From Dipteris shenzhenensis (lineage: Eukaryota; Polypodiophyta; Polypodiopsida; Gleicheniales), in assembly GCA_047967505.1 (NCBI GenBank), contig CM106539.1: DNA of 64,000 nucleotides. One strand, given 5' to 3'. Positions 36,858-50,369 of this stretch are shown piece by piece. The translations under genes were made by a program, and so were the position numbers. Below the pieces are notes generated by a model. The model made no database searches, was not told the origin of the DNA, and saw nothing but the letters and a program-made list of their open reading frames with translations. Numbering within the stretch: the stretch's first letter is position 1; each line of letters begins with the position of its first letter.

Positions 36858-38276
36858 CTAATCCTCGCTGCCTTCCACGCTCCCTTCTGCGCCTCCTTCC
36901 TCGTCTTCCTCGTCATCTTGTGCATGGGCCTGTAAACAAGGGACAACATATATCAATGTATGAAAAATCAAATCTTTACTTATAATTTTGGCATTATTTA
37001 ATTACTTTCAAATACCTGGGGGGCCGCTCCAGTAGCTCAGGTATACTGCTCCTCAGTAATCAACCCGTCATCATAGATCTCCTCTGCGATGGTGGCGGTG
37101 GTAGGCTATCTCCATTGGAGTAGGGTATCTGCCCACGATCTCAAGCTGCATGACCGCAACACACTTTGTGGAGGGATTAGTACAAAGAAACAACCAACCT
37201 CCCAATAAACTACATAAGCAATATAATTTGAGATCGATACTTACAAATTGGGCCTCCCATGATTCAACAACCCTTGGTCCAAAATGCGCGCTTCCATATT
37301 CCTCCATTTGGATCCTCCGTGCCTCCATGTGCTGTAGACAAGGGTCCTCCCTCGCTGACTTCATTGCCTTCTTTCACTCATGCTTGTGAGCGGTGTGGGG
37401 CGGGCCCCTTAGTGGTTGACCTGCCTCAAGCCTGGCAAGCTCCGCTAGTGCCTGCCTCTTAAGCGAAGATCTTTTATTGCTAAGTATCGTAACAATCTTT
37501 GACTTCCCCCATTTATATGTGAACTGGCGATTGGGGGGGTTAGGATACCTAGAGCAAACAGTAGCGAGGGTCTCATCAGCCAACCTCTTTGGGTGGTCTT
37601 TGTAGTGGATAAAGCAATCTCTGTAATTGTTAGCAATTACAGAGCGCATGAAGGCCATGATGTCCTTCCCCCGCACATCCATCAAGATGCCTCCTGTCTG
37701 AGTGATGTCATAATAAATCGTACCATCACCCAGAGGCACGTCTAAATCATCTGAATCATCATCCTCCTCACTGCCACATGGCCCAAAGCACTGTGCCATG
37801 CATCCCCCACTGCTCTCCCTACTACTACACCTGCTACCCTGTCGTGTCGAGCTCGTACGCTGGCCACTCGTAGCTTGGGACTACACGGGACTACGCTGAC
37901 CACTCGTAGCTGGAGAACCGAGTCTCGACGGCACAGGAGTACATCGACGGCTCGCCGAGACAGAAGGACCTCCTGAGGGCATGGGGGAACGGGCATAAGA
38001 CGGGATGGCAGAAGGGACATAAGATGGCATGGGTGAAGGGGCATAAGACGGTATGGGGGAAGGGGCATAAGACGGCTCTGCTGACTCCGCTGGGGTGATC
38101 TCAGGCGGTGTGGGGTGGGTTGGAGTCTGTAGTGCCGACTCCTAGAGAGTGTTTAGAGTACCCGTCATATACCCGTATAACTCCGCAGGACTAGGAGGGT
38201 GCCCTAAAAGGTTATATAAGTCCTTCCAAATAGATTCCCGGGGATCAGGTGAGCTTGAAGCGCTTCCTGGCCACAT
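36858..38276 (-). pseudogene. TnpA-like gene of copy III, broken
   Basis: It starts MWPGSASSSPDPRESIWKDL at 38276 and includes the Pro/Ser/Tyr repeats and the conserved GTIYYDITQTGG part. Visible damage: CAG to TAG near 38142, TGG to TGA at about 37374 (after HKHE), and a deletion of about 18 bp near 37077 in the middle exon. The last acidic exon ends with TAG at 36858-36860. Confidence 0.85.
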
Positions 38277-39203
38277 GTTGAACTGGAAAAAAGGAAAACA
38301 ATCTATTACTGATGAGCTAAGAAGAAAGGGGAAGAAAAAAGAGGCTTACTGTCAGAGTGCGTCTATCGACGCGCCTGATTTGCGCGTCTATAGACGCATC
38401 TAACAGAGCGTCTAACTACTCGTCTAACGGAGCATCAAACGGCACGTCTAACAGAGCATCTAACAGAGCGTCTAACAGAGTGTCTAACAGAGCGTCTATA
38501 GACGCGTCTGTGTGTGTTTGCAACAAGCCAGACGCGCGTTTAGATGCGCCTGTAGATGCGCTTTTAGACATGCCCTGAGACGCGCCTATAGACGCGCTCC
38601 GACAGACGAGATTTCTAAAAAGTAGAAAAGGACATTGCGCCCGACACAAAAACGTGACACTGATACCTAGATCATGCGCTTCTTGGATACGAGAAAGTAC
38701 AAAACTGGAGAGAGCAAATTTCCAAACAAGATCAACTGCAAAAAGACTTACTTGGATAAAGGTATGGAAGGTTCTTCTTTCTTTTTCAAAGTTGCTTCTT
38801 CCTTTCTTTTTCAAAGTTGCTTCTTCTCCTTGTTCGTCCTCCTCTCCTTTAAGCTTAGAAGTAAGTGTGGGTGCCTTTCCCTTGAGTATAAGCTTGGAAG
38901 TAAGTATGGAAGGCTCCCTCCTAAGCTTCAAAACTATGGATCTGCTAATAAAGAAGGAAGCAAGCCTCGCGAAGTTTAAGTAATGTGAAGAAAAGCAAAG
39001 CGAGCGGCGCGCCGAAAAGCAGGTTTAAAAGCCGCTTCTATAGTCGCGTCTATAGGTGTGTCTAAATACACAGAGTAGACGTGCGTTTAGACGTGCCGTT
39101 AGACACGATGTTAGACGCGACTATAGATGCGGCGATAGACGCAACACAGAGTTTAAATTAAACATTTGAAGAAGAGCAAATTTGGTGGGTTGTTTGTTGT
39201 AAG
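38277..39203. promoter_or_regulatory. Divergent control region of copy III
   Basis: Same plan as copy II: motif blocks at about 38350-38615 and 39030-39150 around a conserved core. Here the left block leaves the TnpA-like first exon intact, showing the arrangement before the copy II shortening. Confidence 0.65.
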
Positions 39204-42200
39204 ATGTCTCCATCTTCAACAAGTAGCTCCAGTGAGGATGAATCCCTCCGTATCCACCATCACGAAATGTGGTTGGAGCAAAAAATTAAATGTCTGTGTG
39301 ATCGATGTCGAGGAAACATGTATCGTGCATGCAGGATTACACTCAATCATATCTCAAAGTATGGAGAATGGGATGTGACCGTAAACAGGGTAAGGGTTTG
39401 TAAGTTAAGGTTGATTGAGATACCTATCGAAGTTCATATGTTTGAGTTATGATCCCGTTTTAATTTGATACAGGATGCAGTGCCACACCCGCATATGTTA
39501 CCCTATGCCTGTCGTCGTGCATCGGCGAAGCATCGGCGATATGATGTGGGATCTTCAAGAGGGACCGTTACGGATGCATGGAGTGATGGTGATAGTAGCC
39601 CTCCACCATTACCTCATGAAGCCATGGAGGAGGAGGTGCTTGATGATATGGTGCGGGATTTATATGTCCATCAAGGGAGGGAGAATAGCATGGAGCAGGA
39701 TGATCTTTCTACCGCAGCATCGACTCCACTATTTGAGGGGTGCACATTCTCTATTCTACGTGCCTCCCTTGAGTTACTAAACTTGCAAGCCATCTATGGA
39801 TGGAGCAATGCAAGTTTGAATGCATTACTCAAGTAAGCTTTAAAGTCGATTTTGCAAACATGGTGAATTATGCTAGTGGGTCAATTACTCGAATGCTTTT
39901 CCTCATTTATGGTCTTCACGTGCAGGCTATTGTGTAAAATGCTTCCAAGGGAGAATAAACTATCGACCTCAAGAGATATGGCAAGGCAACATGTGACCTC
40001 TCTTGGAGGATTAGATTACAAGCGCATCCATGCATGTGTCAACGATTGCGTTTTGTTTCGTGGACTACATAAGGATGCAAGAGAGTGTCCTACTTATGGA
40101 GAGGCAAGATATAGAGCAGATCTCAAAACCTTGGACGTGCCTCGTAAGGTATTGCGACATTTTCCCATAATCCCTCGCATCCAACATATGTTCAAGTGCA
40201 AATCTATTACAGAGCTCATGTCATGGCATTCCTCCCATCGATCAACCGATGGCAAGTGGAGAACTCCCACGGACTCTCCTGCGTGGAAGCATATTGAAGA
40301 CACATGGCCAAGCTTCAAGGAAGAACCTAGGAGCTTGAGACTTGGATTGGGTATGGATGGTGTGAACCCATTTGGTCTCAAAAGCACGTCTTACAGTGTA
40401 TGGCCAGTGGTATTGGTGAATTACAATCTTCCACCCTCTATGGCTATTAAGAAAGGACATGTCATGCTGTCCCTTCGAATTCCAGGGAAACATAAAGTCA
40501 AAAACCCTGATGTTTATTTGGAGCCTTTGATTGATGAGCTAGAGATACTTTGGAGAGGTATTGAGGTGCATGATGTGAGCAGGCCTCCCTCGTCACGAGA
40601 CTTCAACTGCAAAGTAGTCTTGATGTGGATGATGCATGACTTCCCAGGCTATGGCGAGTGTTCAGGTAAGCATTGCATTTTTAATTATGAATAGGCAAAG
40701 GATGTGGCACCCTAAACCCACCTTCCACTCTTAATTGCATCTATTGTTTAGGTCTCACTACATCGGGTTACCATGCATGTCCTGTTTGTGGTCCTTCGCT
40801 AGTTGCCTCACGGGCAGACGCATTGAATAAGGTCATCTATGAGAATCACCATCAATTTCTCTCACCTGATCATCCTATATATGTTGCCCCTTGGAATGAA
40901 GTCCTCCCTCAATCACTCACCGCGGGAGATTGGATGAGAATTTGGGATGGTTCCACGACTCCTCCACCACTTGGCATGAGCCGGTAAGGGTTTGTAATTA
41001 TTGGCTGGAAGTAAAGATTGGCTATATTGGTTGAAAGTAAAGATTGGATGCTAACACTTTATTTTGTTTAGATACTCCATCTTTTATCGTTTACCATATT
41101 GGTCCCACCTCAAGATCAATCACTTACTTGATCCCATGCATATCTTCAAGAATGTGGCATCTACCATTTGGGAGCATTTGAATGGGACACGAGATTCGAC
41201 AGGCATAAGGGAGGATCTACGTACCACAGGGAGGATGCGTGAAGCTTGGCCTCAAGAGAGACCAAATGGGCGTGTTTTTTTACCTCGTGCACCGTGGATG
41301 TTATCAAAGCTAGAGATGGCGACGGTGAAGCGCGCTATTACTACAATTCGTACTCCCACTGGATGCATGAGGTGTTTATAGGGAGCCTTTACAAAGAGCA
41401 AGAAAAGAGGTGTAGAGCAATTATATGGCTTGAAATCTCATGATTGGCACAAGATGCTCCAAGTAAGTATTTTAATATGCATAATATCTTTTTCCTTTCA
41501 AATTTGTGAGTGAATAGCTATAAGAAACTAATCAACCACCTCCTCGCGGGTTCAGTTCATACTACCTACTAGCATTTCACGTAGTGCATCAAAGGACGTG
41601 AAAGATTGTATTTACAAGATGGGCGAGCTTGTGAGGTATGTGAGCTCAAAGGAAATAGATCCCACCACGCTTGAGAATGCTCGAGTTATGTCAGTGGAGG
41701 CGGTTTGTTTAGTGGAGAAGACATTTCCACATTCTATTCTCACAAGCCAACTACATCTCATAGTACATTTGGTGGATGAGATTGCTATATGCGGTACTAT
41801 ACATGCACGATGGTTGTTCTTCCTCGAGCGCTTCATGAAGACCTTGAAGGGCTTCGTGAGACAAAATGCAAGACCCGAAGGTAGCATGGCCGAGGGTTGG
41901 TTGGTACAAGAGTCACTTGTATATATTTCTGAGTTTCTTGTTGATGTGGATAGCTCTCTCCCACGACTATGGAGAGATGATGAAGACCTAAGGATGACCT
42001 CTATTGTGCCTCAAGGAAAAGGACGCAACAAAGTAATAGACACGGAGTTGCATAATAGTATCAACCTCTTTGGCGTGCTTAATAGTGATGTGATGAAAAG
42101 ATGGGTGACAAGATACGAGGATGCAAAGGCAAGAAGACAAGAAGAAAGGGCCCTCTTTCGTACATACCATGGATCTCGTGTGCCATACCCTCAGCATCTA

Positions 42201-43184
42201 AGAGCACTTCCAAAGGATATTCATGTGGATTGGCTACTTGATGAAATGGAGAAAGCAGAGAAAGACGAGGGGATGCATATCACAATGGAAGAATGGGAGT
42301 ATGCTAGGGGATGCATGAGCAAGGTCGGTATATAGAATGTTATGCATAAGTTAGGAGCTTTTTATAATTTAGATTGCTTATTTAATTGATTTTTTCTTGG
42401 TGTAGTGCACTATGTTCAATGCTATATGGTGTGAGGGCAAGCATTTTCGAACACAACGGATTGATGATAAGAGAAACACACAAGATTGCAGCGTCATTGC
42501 TAGCTTTGAGGGAGCCAATGGAGCCATGGATGATTATTGTGGCATAATCCAAGATATCATTATGCTTGACTTTCGACGCTTCTTTGTGTATGTTTTGTAT
42601 GTAAAGTGGTTTAAGGACATGGTGGAAAGAGACCCTAATGCAACAATCAAACGCCATGCAAGTGGCTTTGTAACTATTGACTCCACAAAGTTTTGGCAAA
42701 GTAGGAAGGACACACTAGTACTACCGCAACAATGTGAACAGGTACTGTGCACACATATAAAAATACTCGCTTTTAAATATTTGATGCAAGAAAAGTAACA
42801 TGATTGTATTTGTGTTTGAATTAGGTTCTCTATCAACCAATGGTGGATAATAATAGATGGTGGCATGTCATACCTATTATGCCATGTTCCAAAGTGATGT
42901 ATAGTACATTTACTAATATGGAGCGTATGGAGGATGATCATGGCCATGGACGTGATGATGACCGTGATACAAGAGAGGAGGATGATCATGAGATAGGAGA
43001 TATAGATATTGAGGCCATTACTCGTGAGGACGAGCCTACCATTCGAGATGCTGATTTCGATGAGCACATGAGTGGCACAAGTAGTAGTGGGTTGAATGTA
43101 TTTGTAGATCTAAACACTTGTTTGGATTTTGAAGTAGATAGTTTGGCAAGGGTTGATCTCATTGAGGATGAGATTGAACCGTAG
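39204..43184 (+). pseudogene. tnp2-type transposase of copy III, one nonsense mutation
   Basis: All eight exons are present with the same boundaries as copy II. A TAG at 41379-41381 in exon 5 (TGT TTA TAG where copy II has TGT TTG AAG) truncates the protein after about 600 residues. The C-P-T-C of the zinc-like segment has become C-P-T-Y. It keeps the D-V-Y-L-E-P-L block missing from copy II. Exons 6 to 8 are otherwise open, so loss is recent. Confidence 0.9.
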
Positions 43185-43589
43185 CCCCATAATTGATATT
43201 GGCAAAACTATTTTACATATTGTCTCATTCTCCTCATCTCACTTAATTCTTGTATATGTGGGCTTGCAAAAAATTATGTGCTTTGGTAATCATGGGCAAT
43301 GTTTGGAAAGCAATGATGTACACCAAAATCTCACTTTTTGTATTCTCTGGTTTGCGTCTATTTCCACGTCTAAATGCGCACCTGATTCTCAGTGTAAACG
43401 TGCAAATAAACACACAAATACACGCGCAAATAGATGCACTAATAAACGGGATGTTAGACGGGCCCGTATTTTCTCAGGTCAGACGTGCACGTAGATGTGG
43501 TAATTCACACGCAAATAGATGAGCTTTTAGATGCGCCCGCTATTTTGCGCGTCTACCAAGCGCGTCTATAGTTGCTTTGTGTTGTTGTG

Positions 43590-43694
43590 TCTTGGCTCAT
43601 ATTGTGATCTTCATCTTCTTCGCTAGATTCATCGGGATCAATTGGCTCCGGCATTGGTAGTGGCATCTCCATATCAACTTCAAAAATTTGCTTA
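43590..43694 (-). mobile_element. Older canonical CACTA element, continuation
   Basis: The minus strand reads KQIFEVDMEMPLPMPEPID.. then an acidic stretch ending HNMSQ. With the inferred CTC duplication removed, this joins in frame to EEDVHNDIAWEED on the far side of copy III. It ends at the insertion site of copy IV (TTA at 43692-43694). Confidence 0.6.
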
Positions 43695-44262
43695 CACAAC
43701 AAGACAAAGCACCCATAGACGTGTGCACAGACGCGTTTACTGAACTAAATAAAAAACTTACGGGCGCGTCTATTTTTGCATCTGGAGACCCGCGTCTAAT
43801 TGCACGTCAATATATCAGACACGCGCATATAGACGCGCAATTAGAGGCATAAATAGACGTGCTTGTAAAGGCATTTATAGACACAAATATAGACGCAAGT
43901 CGAACAGACAGACGCGTACATAAACACGATTTTAAACGCACTGATAGATGCGCTTTATTTTTTTTTTTTAATTTTACAGAATGTTGTGTATGCTATATAG
44001 TTACAAGAATCCCATATCCATATTGTGTAATTCAATTCTTACAGCCAACCTCATTTTAATTACAATTCCAAATAAAACATTACAACTCCAAAACGCAATA
44101 AAATTGAAAGTTCAAAAAGTGCTTGTAAATACATATAGCACGAAGCTAAGCCATGTCATGTGGCTTCAAGTACAAAAAATAAGAGAAGTGTATATACAAG
44201 AGGCACAAAGCCAAGCCAGTGGCTTTAAGTACAAAAAAGAGTAGCTAGCACTACTTATACGA

Positions 44263-45729
44263 TTAATCTATGTTCTCCAGGTCCTCGCTCCCTTCCACGC
44301 TTCCTTCTGTGCTCCCTTTTGCACCTCCTTCCTCCTCTTCCTCATCGTCTTGTGCACGGGCCTGTAAACAAGGGACAACATATATCAATGTATGAAAAAT
44401 CAAATCTTTACTTATAATTTTGGCATTATTTAATTTCTTTCAAATACCTGGGGGACCGCTCCAGTAGCTCGGGTATACTGCTCCTCAGTAATCAACCCGT
44501 CATCATAGAAGTGCCTCCATGTATCTCCTCTGCGATGGTGGCAGTGGTAGGCTGTCTCCACACGAGTAGGGTATCTGCCCATGATCTCAAGCTGCATGAC
44601 CGCGACACACTTTGCGGAGGGATTAATACAAAGAAACAACCTCCTAATAAACTACATAAGCAATATAATTTGAGATCGATACTTACAAATTGGGCCTCCC
44701 ATGATTCAACACCCCCTGCTTCAAAATGCGCGCTTCCATATTCCTCCATCTGGATCCTCCGTGCCTCCACATGCTGCAGACTGGGGTCCTCCCTCGCTGA
44801 CTTCATTTCCTTCTTCCACTCACGCTTGTGAGCGGTGTGGGGTGGGCCCCTTGGTGGTTGACTTGCCTCAAGCCTGGCAAGCTCCGCTAGTGCCTGCCTC
44901 TTAAGCGAAGATCTTTTATTGCTAAGTATCGTAACAATCTTTGACTTGGCCCATTTATCTGTGAACTGGCGATTGGGGGGGTTAGGATACCTAGAGCGAA
45001 CAGTAGCGAGGGTCTCATCAGCCAACCTCTTTGGGTGGTCTTTGTAGTGGATAAAGCAATCTCTGTAATTGTTAGCAATTACAGAGTGTATGAAGGCCAT
45101 GATGTCCTTCCCCCGTGCATCCATCAAGATGCCTCCTGTCTGAGTGATGTCATAATAAATCGTACCATCACCCAGAGGCATGTCTAAATCATCTGAATCA
45201 TCATCCTCCCCACTGCCACATGGCCCAAAGCACTGTGCCATGCATCCCCCACCGCTCTCCCTGCTACTACGCCTGCTACCCTGTCGTGTCGAGCTCGTAC
45301 GTTGGCCACTCGTAGCTGGAACTACACGGGACTACGCTGACCACTCATAGCTGGAGAACCGAGTCTCGACGGCACAGGAGTACATCGACGGCTCTGCGAG
45401 ACAGAAGGACCTCCTGACGGCATGGGGGAAGGGGCATAAGATGGGATGGCAGAAGGGACATGAGACGGCATGGGGGAAAGGGCATAAGACGGTACGGGGG
45501 AAGGGGCACAAGAAGGGGCATAAGACAGCTGTGCTGACTCCGCTGGGATGATCTCAGGCAGTGTGGGGTGGCTTGGAGTCTGTAGTCCCGACTCGTGGGG
45601 AGTGTTTAGAGTACCCGTCATATATCCGTATAACTCCGCAGGAGTAGGAGGGTGCCCTAAAAGGTTATATAAGTCCTTCCAAATAGATTCCTGGGGATCA
45701 GGTGAGCTGGAAGCGCTTCCTGGCCACAT
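44263..45729 (-). pseudogene. TnpA-like gene of copy IV, broken
   Basis: It starts MWPGSASSSPDPQESIWKDL at 45729. The first exon is open through the Pro/Ser/Tyr region until a CAG to TAG change and a one-base loss near 45322 (after SGQRSPV). The conserved core from MAQCFGPCG (45241) is open to the first intron. The last exon ends with TAA at 44263-44265 and is slightly longer than in copy II. Confidence 0.85.
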
Positions 45730-46611
45730 GTTGAACTGGAAAAAAGGAAAAAATCTATTATTGATGAGCTGAGAAGAAAGGGGAAGAAAAGAGAGGCTTG
45801 CTGTCAGAGTGCATCTATAGACGCGTCTAATTTGCGCGTCTATAGACGCATCTAACAGAGCGTCTAACAAAGCGTCTAACAGAGCGTCTACCGACGCGTC
45901 TAACTGTGTGTGCAAACAAGCCAGATGCACGTTTAGATGCGCCTGTAGACGCGCTTTTAGACATGCTTTGAGACGCCCCCATAGACGCGCTTCAACAGAC
46001 GAGATTCCTAAAAAGTAGAAAAGGACGCTTTGACAGACGAGATTCCTAAAAAGTAGAAAAGGACATTGCGCTCGACACAAAAACATGACACTGATACCCA
46101 GAATATGCGCTTCTTAGATACGAAAAAGTACAAATCTAAAGAGAGCAAACTTCCAAACAAGATCAACTGCAAAAAGACTTACTTGGATAGAGGTATGGAA
46201 GGTTCTTCTTTCTTTTTCAAAGTTGCTTCTCCTCCTTGTTGGTCCTCCTCTCCTTTAAGCTTAGAAGTAAGTGTGGGTGCCTTCCTCTTGAGTGTAAGCT
46301 TAGAAGTAAGTATGGGAGCCTTCCTCTTAAGCGTCGAAACTATGGATCTGCTAATAAGGAAGGAAGCAAGCCGCACGAAGTATAAGTAATGTGAAGAAAA
46401 GAAAAGCGAGCGGCGCACTAAAAAGCCAGGTTTAAAAGCCACGTCTATAGTCGCGTCTAATAGCGCATCTGTAGGTGCGTCTAAATACACAGACTAGATG
46501 TGCCTTTAGACCCGGTTTTAGATACACCTTTAGACGTGCCTTTAGATGCGCCACAGAGTTTAAATTAAACATTTGAAGAAGAGCAAATTTGGTGGGTTGT
46601 TTGTTTGTAGG
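45730..46611. promoter_or_regulatory. Divergent control region of copy IV
   Basis: Motif blocks at about 45800-46000 and 46440-46555 flank the conserved core. A small direct repeat (gacgagattcctaaaaagta, about 45997 and 46034) is specific to this copy. Confidence 0.6.
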
Positions 46612-48611
46612 ATGTCTTCATCTTCAACAAGTAGCTCCAGTGAGGATGAATCCCTCCGTATCCACCATCGCAAAATGTGGTTGGAGAAAAAAATCAAATG
46701 TCTGTGTGATTGATGTCGAGGAAACATGTATCGTGCACGCAGGATTACACTCAATCATATCTCAAAGTATGGATAATGGGATGTGATCGTAAACAGGGTA
46801 AGGGTTTGTAAGTTAAGGTTGATTGAGATACCTATGGGTGTTCATATGTTTGAGTTATGATCCCGTTTTAATTTGATACAGGATGCAGTGCCACACCTGC
46901 ATATGTGACCCTATGCTCGTGGTGAGGAGGCGAAGCGTCGGCGATATGAGGTGGGATCTTTAGGAGGGACCGTTACGGATGCAAGGAGTGATGGTGATAG
47001 TAGCCCTCCGCCATTACCTCATGAAGCCGTGGAGGAGGAGGTGTTTGATGATATGGTGCGGGATTTATATGTCCATCAAGGGAGGAATAATAGCATGGAG
47101 CAGGATGATCTTTTTACTGCAGCATCGACTCCACTGTTTGAGGGGTGCACATTATCTGTTCTACGTGCCTCCCTTGAGTTACTAAACTTGCAAACCATCT
47201 ATGGATGGAGCAATGCAAGTTTGAATGCATTACTCAAGTAAGCTTTAAAGTCTATTTTGCAAACATGGTGAATTATGCTAGTGGGTCAATTACTCGAATG
47301 CTTTTCCTCATTTATGGTCTTCACGTGCAGGCTATTGTGTAAAATGCTTCCAAGGAAGAATAAACTACCAACCTCAAGAGATATGGCAAGGCAACATGTG
47401 ACCTCTCTTGGAAAATTAGATTACAAGCGCATCCATGCATGTGTCAATGATTGCGTTTTGTTTCGTGGACTACATAAGGATGCAAGAGAGTGTCCTACTT
47501 GTGGAGAGGCAAGATATAGAGCAGATCTCAAAGCTTGGGACGTGCCTCATAAGGTATTGCAACATTTTCCCATAATCCCTCGCATCCAACATATGTTCAA
47601 GTGCAAATCTATTGCAGAGCTCATGTCATGGCATTCCTCCCATCGATCAACCGATGGCAAGTGGAGAACTCCCGCAGACTCTCCTGCGTGGAAGCATATT
47701 GAAGACACATGGCCAAGCTTCAAGGAAGAACCTAGGAGCTTGAGACTTGGATTGGGTGTGGACGGTGTGAACCCATTTGGTCTCAAAAGCACGTCTTACA
47801 GTGTATGGCCAGTGGTATTGGTGAATTACAATCTTCCACCCTCTATGGCTATTAAGAAAGGAGATGTCATGCTGTCCCTTCGAATTCCAGGGAAACATAA
47901 AGTCAAAAACCCTGATGTTTATTTGGAGCCTTTGATTGATGAGCTAGAGATACTTTGGAGAGGTATCGAGGTGCATGATGTGAGCAAGCCTCCCTCGTCA
48001 CGAGACTTCAACTGCAAAGCAGTCTTGATGTGGACGATGCATGACTTCCTAGGCTATGGCGAGTGTTCAGGTAAGCATTGCATTTTTAATTATGAATAGG
48101 CAAAGGATGTGGCACCCTAAACCCACCTTCCACTCTTAATTGCATCTATTGTTCAGGTCTCACTACATCGGGTTACCATGCATGTCCTGTTTGTGGTCCT
48201 TCGCTAGTTGCCTCACGGGTAGACGCATTGAATAAGGTCATCTATGAGAATCACCATCGATTTCTCCCACCTGATAATCCTAGATATGTTGCCCCTTGGA
48301 ATGAAGTCCTCCCACAATCACTCACTGCGGGAGATTAGATGAGAATTTGGGACGGTTCCATGACTCCTCCACCAGTTGGCATGAGCCGATAAGGGTTTGT
48401 AACTATTGGCTGGAAGTAAAGATTGGCTATATTGGCTAAAAGTAAAGATTGCACGCTAACACTTTATTTTGTTTAGATACTCCATCTTATATCGATTACC
48501 ATATTGGTCCCACCTCAATATCAATCACCTGCTTGATCCCATGCATATCTTCAAGAATGTGGCATCTACCATTTGGGAGCATTTGAATGGGACACGAGAT
48601 TCGGGAGGCAT
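46612..48611 (+). pseudogene. tnp2-type transposase of copy IV, 5' part
   Basis: Exons 1-4 and the start of exon 5. Stops: CGA to TGA in exon 1 (near 46711), and TGG to TAG in exon 4 (near 48337, GDW). The exon 3 core, with GVDGVNPFG and DVYLEPLIDELEILW, is open. The gene breaks off in exon 5 after NGTRDSGGI. Confidence 0.88.
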
Positions 48612-50369
48612 TTTGTCCCCATGTGTAGCAGTTGGGGCGAGATCATACCTTGAAGTAGGCTCTCCCTCCCTGAACCTGCAATTTGGTCCCCTTGTCCACC
48701 AATGGGAGAGGATCTTTCCTCCCAGCAGTCCAATGTGGGGTTGGAATCCTAGATTTCAAGCTCTCTAGGCTAGCATTTGACTACCAGGGAGCTCCACTGA
48801 ACCAACTCTCCAGCTCCATGGGGCTGCAAATAAATCCTGCTAGTAGGACTCCCCCAGAGCCACTTTTTGTGTAGGGAGGCCCTCTGAAGTGACTCGGGCC
48901 TAGGTGCATTTGGGGGGTGGCCATTACCATTACAAAGATTTTTACATCATAAGGCTGATGGGACTAGGGCCTAGGCGCATTTGGGGGAGGCAATTACCAT
49001 TAGGAAGTTTTTTAGATTGGAGGGTCAAGATATGGATTCCACAAATCCAAGCCTTTAATGAACATGACTCATCTTTTAGAAGAGATGTGAGGATTAAAAA
49101 TGCTTGTTACCATGCCGGACGACCTTAAGGGTCCCTAATTGTGGATGGAATGATGCCATGCATCATAGCGCATATTGTAAACAATTGGATTTTGGAATGA
49201 ACTGGGGGGACCTCGGGACCATGTGATGACATGGGCTTTAAGCTGATCGACGGTTGAGGTTTAGCATTGCCGATCGGATGGTGGAATTTTGCCACAGCTA
49301 TCTGGATAGAGTTCCTTTGTCATGGAGTGCTAGCCGGCAGATTTAGGAGATTTAGGAGCTAAGGGCTATGGGTATTTTGCGGGGGACCGTATGTACGTAC
49401 AAGGCGCCTGAAATTTGGCGCCCATATCTTCTCTTATTTTGATGCTCAGGGCTCACCTATCGCATCCACACCACCTCCAGCTGTTGAGAAAGTCCCTCTA
49501 CCCAATGTGAACGTTCTGGGGAAGCCTACGATGGGCTTCTGATATAGATATATAAAACACCTTTTCCTAGCGCCAATGATGGGCTTAGGTAGAGTATCCT
49601 TTTCAGCCGTGCACACCTCCTCCCTTCTTAGATACGCTCACAACCTGAAGCAACATACATTTTTATTTGGATGTCTAGACTTCATCGCAAGTTCTATTTT
49701 ACTAACCATCGTCACAAAAAGTTCTTTAAAAAGCTGCAGTCTGATGCTAAGGGCGATACAATCTTTGAATTGTAGCACCATCCAAGTTATTTGAAGTAGT
49801 TGCATTGGAGATGATCAGCAACTTCAAGAAGACAAGTACATCCATCATCTTTGTTGATAGAGCAGGCCAAGCAACATCTTCAGAACCACATGCCACTGCA
49901 GCCAGAAATGAGCAACATTTAAGTACATCTCTTTTGCTTGAATATTAATATGTGATTACCCCATACTTCAAAGTCTCCATGCACACATTTTTTTTCCAAG
50001 GCTTTTTCACATCGCATATCTCTTTCCTTTTCTCATGCATTTACTTTCGTCATCATGATCCTTTGGTATGGTACTCATGTGTTCTACTATGCAAGTCACT
50101 TAATTCGATGCCACCTCAAGAAATTAGCTCTTAGGGATACCCTAAGGAATCATATTTCTTGAATTGGCTCGGTGGTCATTTAGAGGATTCGAGTTTGCAT
50201 CGAGGGACTTGCTAGATGAGCATTGTGATTCCTCATTCAGCATGCTATAAGACTTCTAACAAATAATATTTTTGCAAATTTAGAAACTAGGAAGATTCCT
50301 TGTGATGGCTACAAAAAGAGGATTTCTTTCCATGGCCTAAGAGGACATTGTTTGTGTTAGAAATGACCC
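48612..50369. other. Unrecognised insertion sequence between copy IV and the tandem arrays
   Basis: It includes a dispersed repeat (48948-49215, matching 30840-31095) and otherwise unknown sequence. Short open frames (48683-48874, 49576-49794) have no family motif. No gene is called. Confidence 0.45.
48948..49215. repeat. Dispersed repeat, copy B
   Basis: Matches 30840-31095 from ataaggctgatgggactag to atgaactgggggga, with an extra taggaagttttttagat insertion. Same orientation as copy A. Confidence 0.8.

Larger units (their letters stand above)
36224..43589 (+). mobile_element. CACTA-like element copy III
   Basis: Left end CACAATAAGACAAAGCA at 36224 (one substitution against other copies); right end gttgctttgtgttgttgtg at 43589. 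The left flank is CTC and the right flank is TCTTGG, which fits a CTC duplication that lost one C. Length 7366 bp, same gene order as copy II. It sits inside the older CACTA element's coding segment. Confidence 0.92.
43695..48611 (+). mobile_element. CACTA-like element copy IV, truncated on the right
   Basis: Left end CACAACAAGACAAAGCACC at 43695, preceded by TTA. The element matches its relatives through the subterminal block, TnpA-like gene, control region and tnp2 exons 1-4, then stops in exon 5 at about 48611, where unrelated sequence begins. A further 252-bp scrap lies at 55514. No right end was found. Confidence 0.88.
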
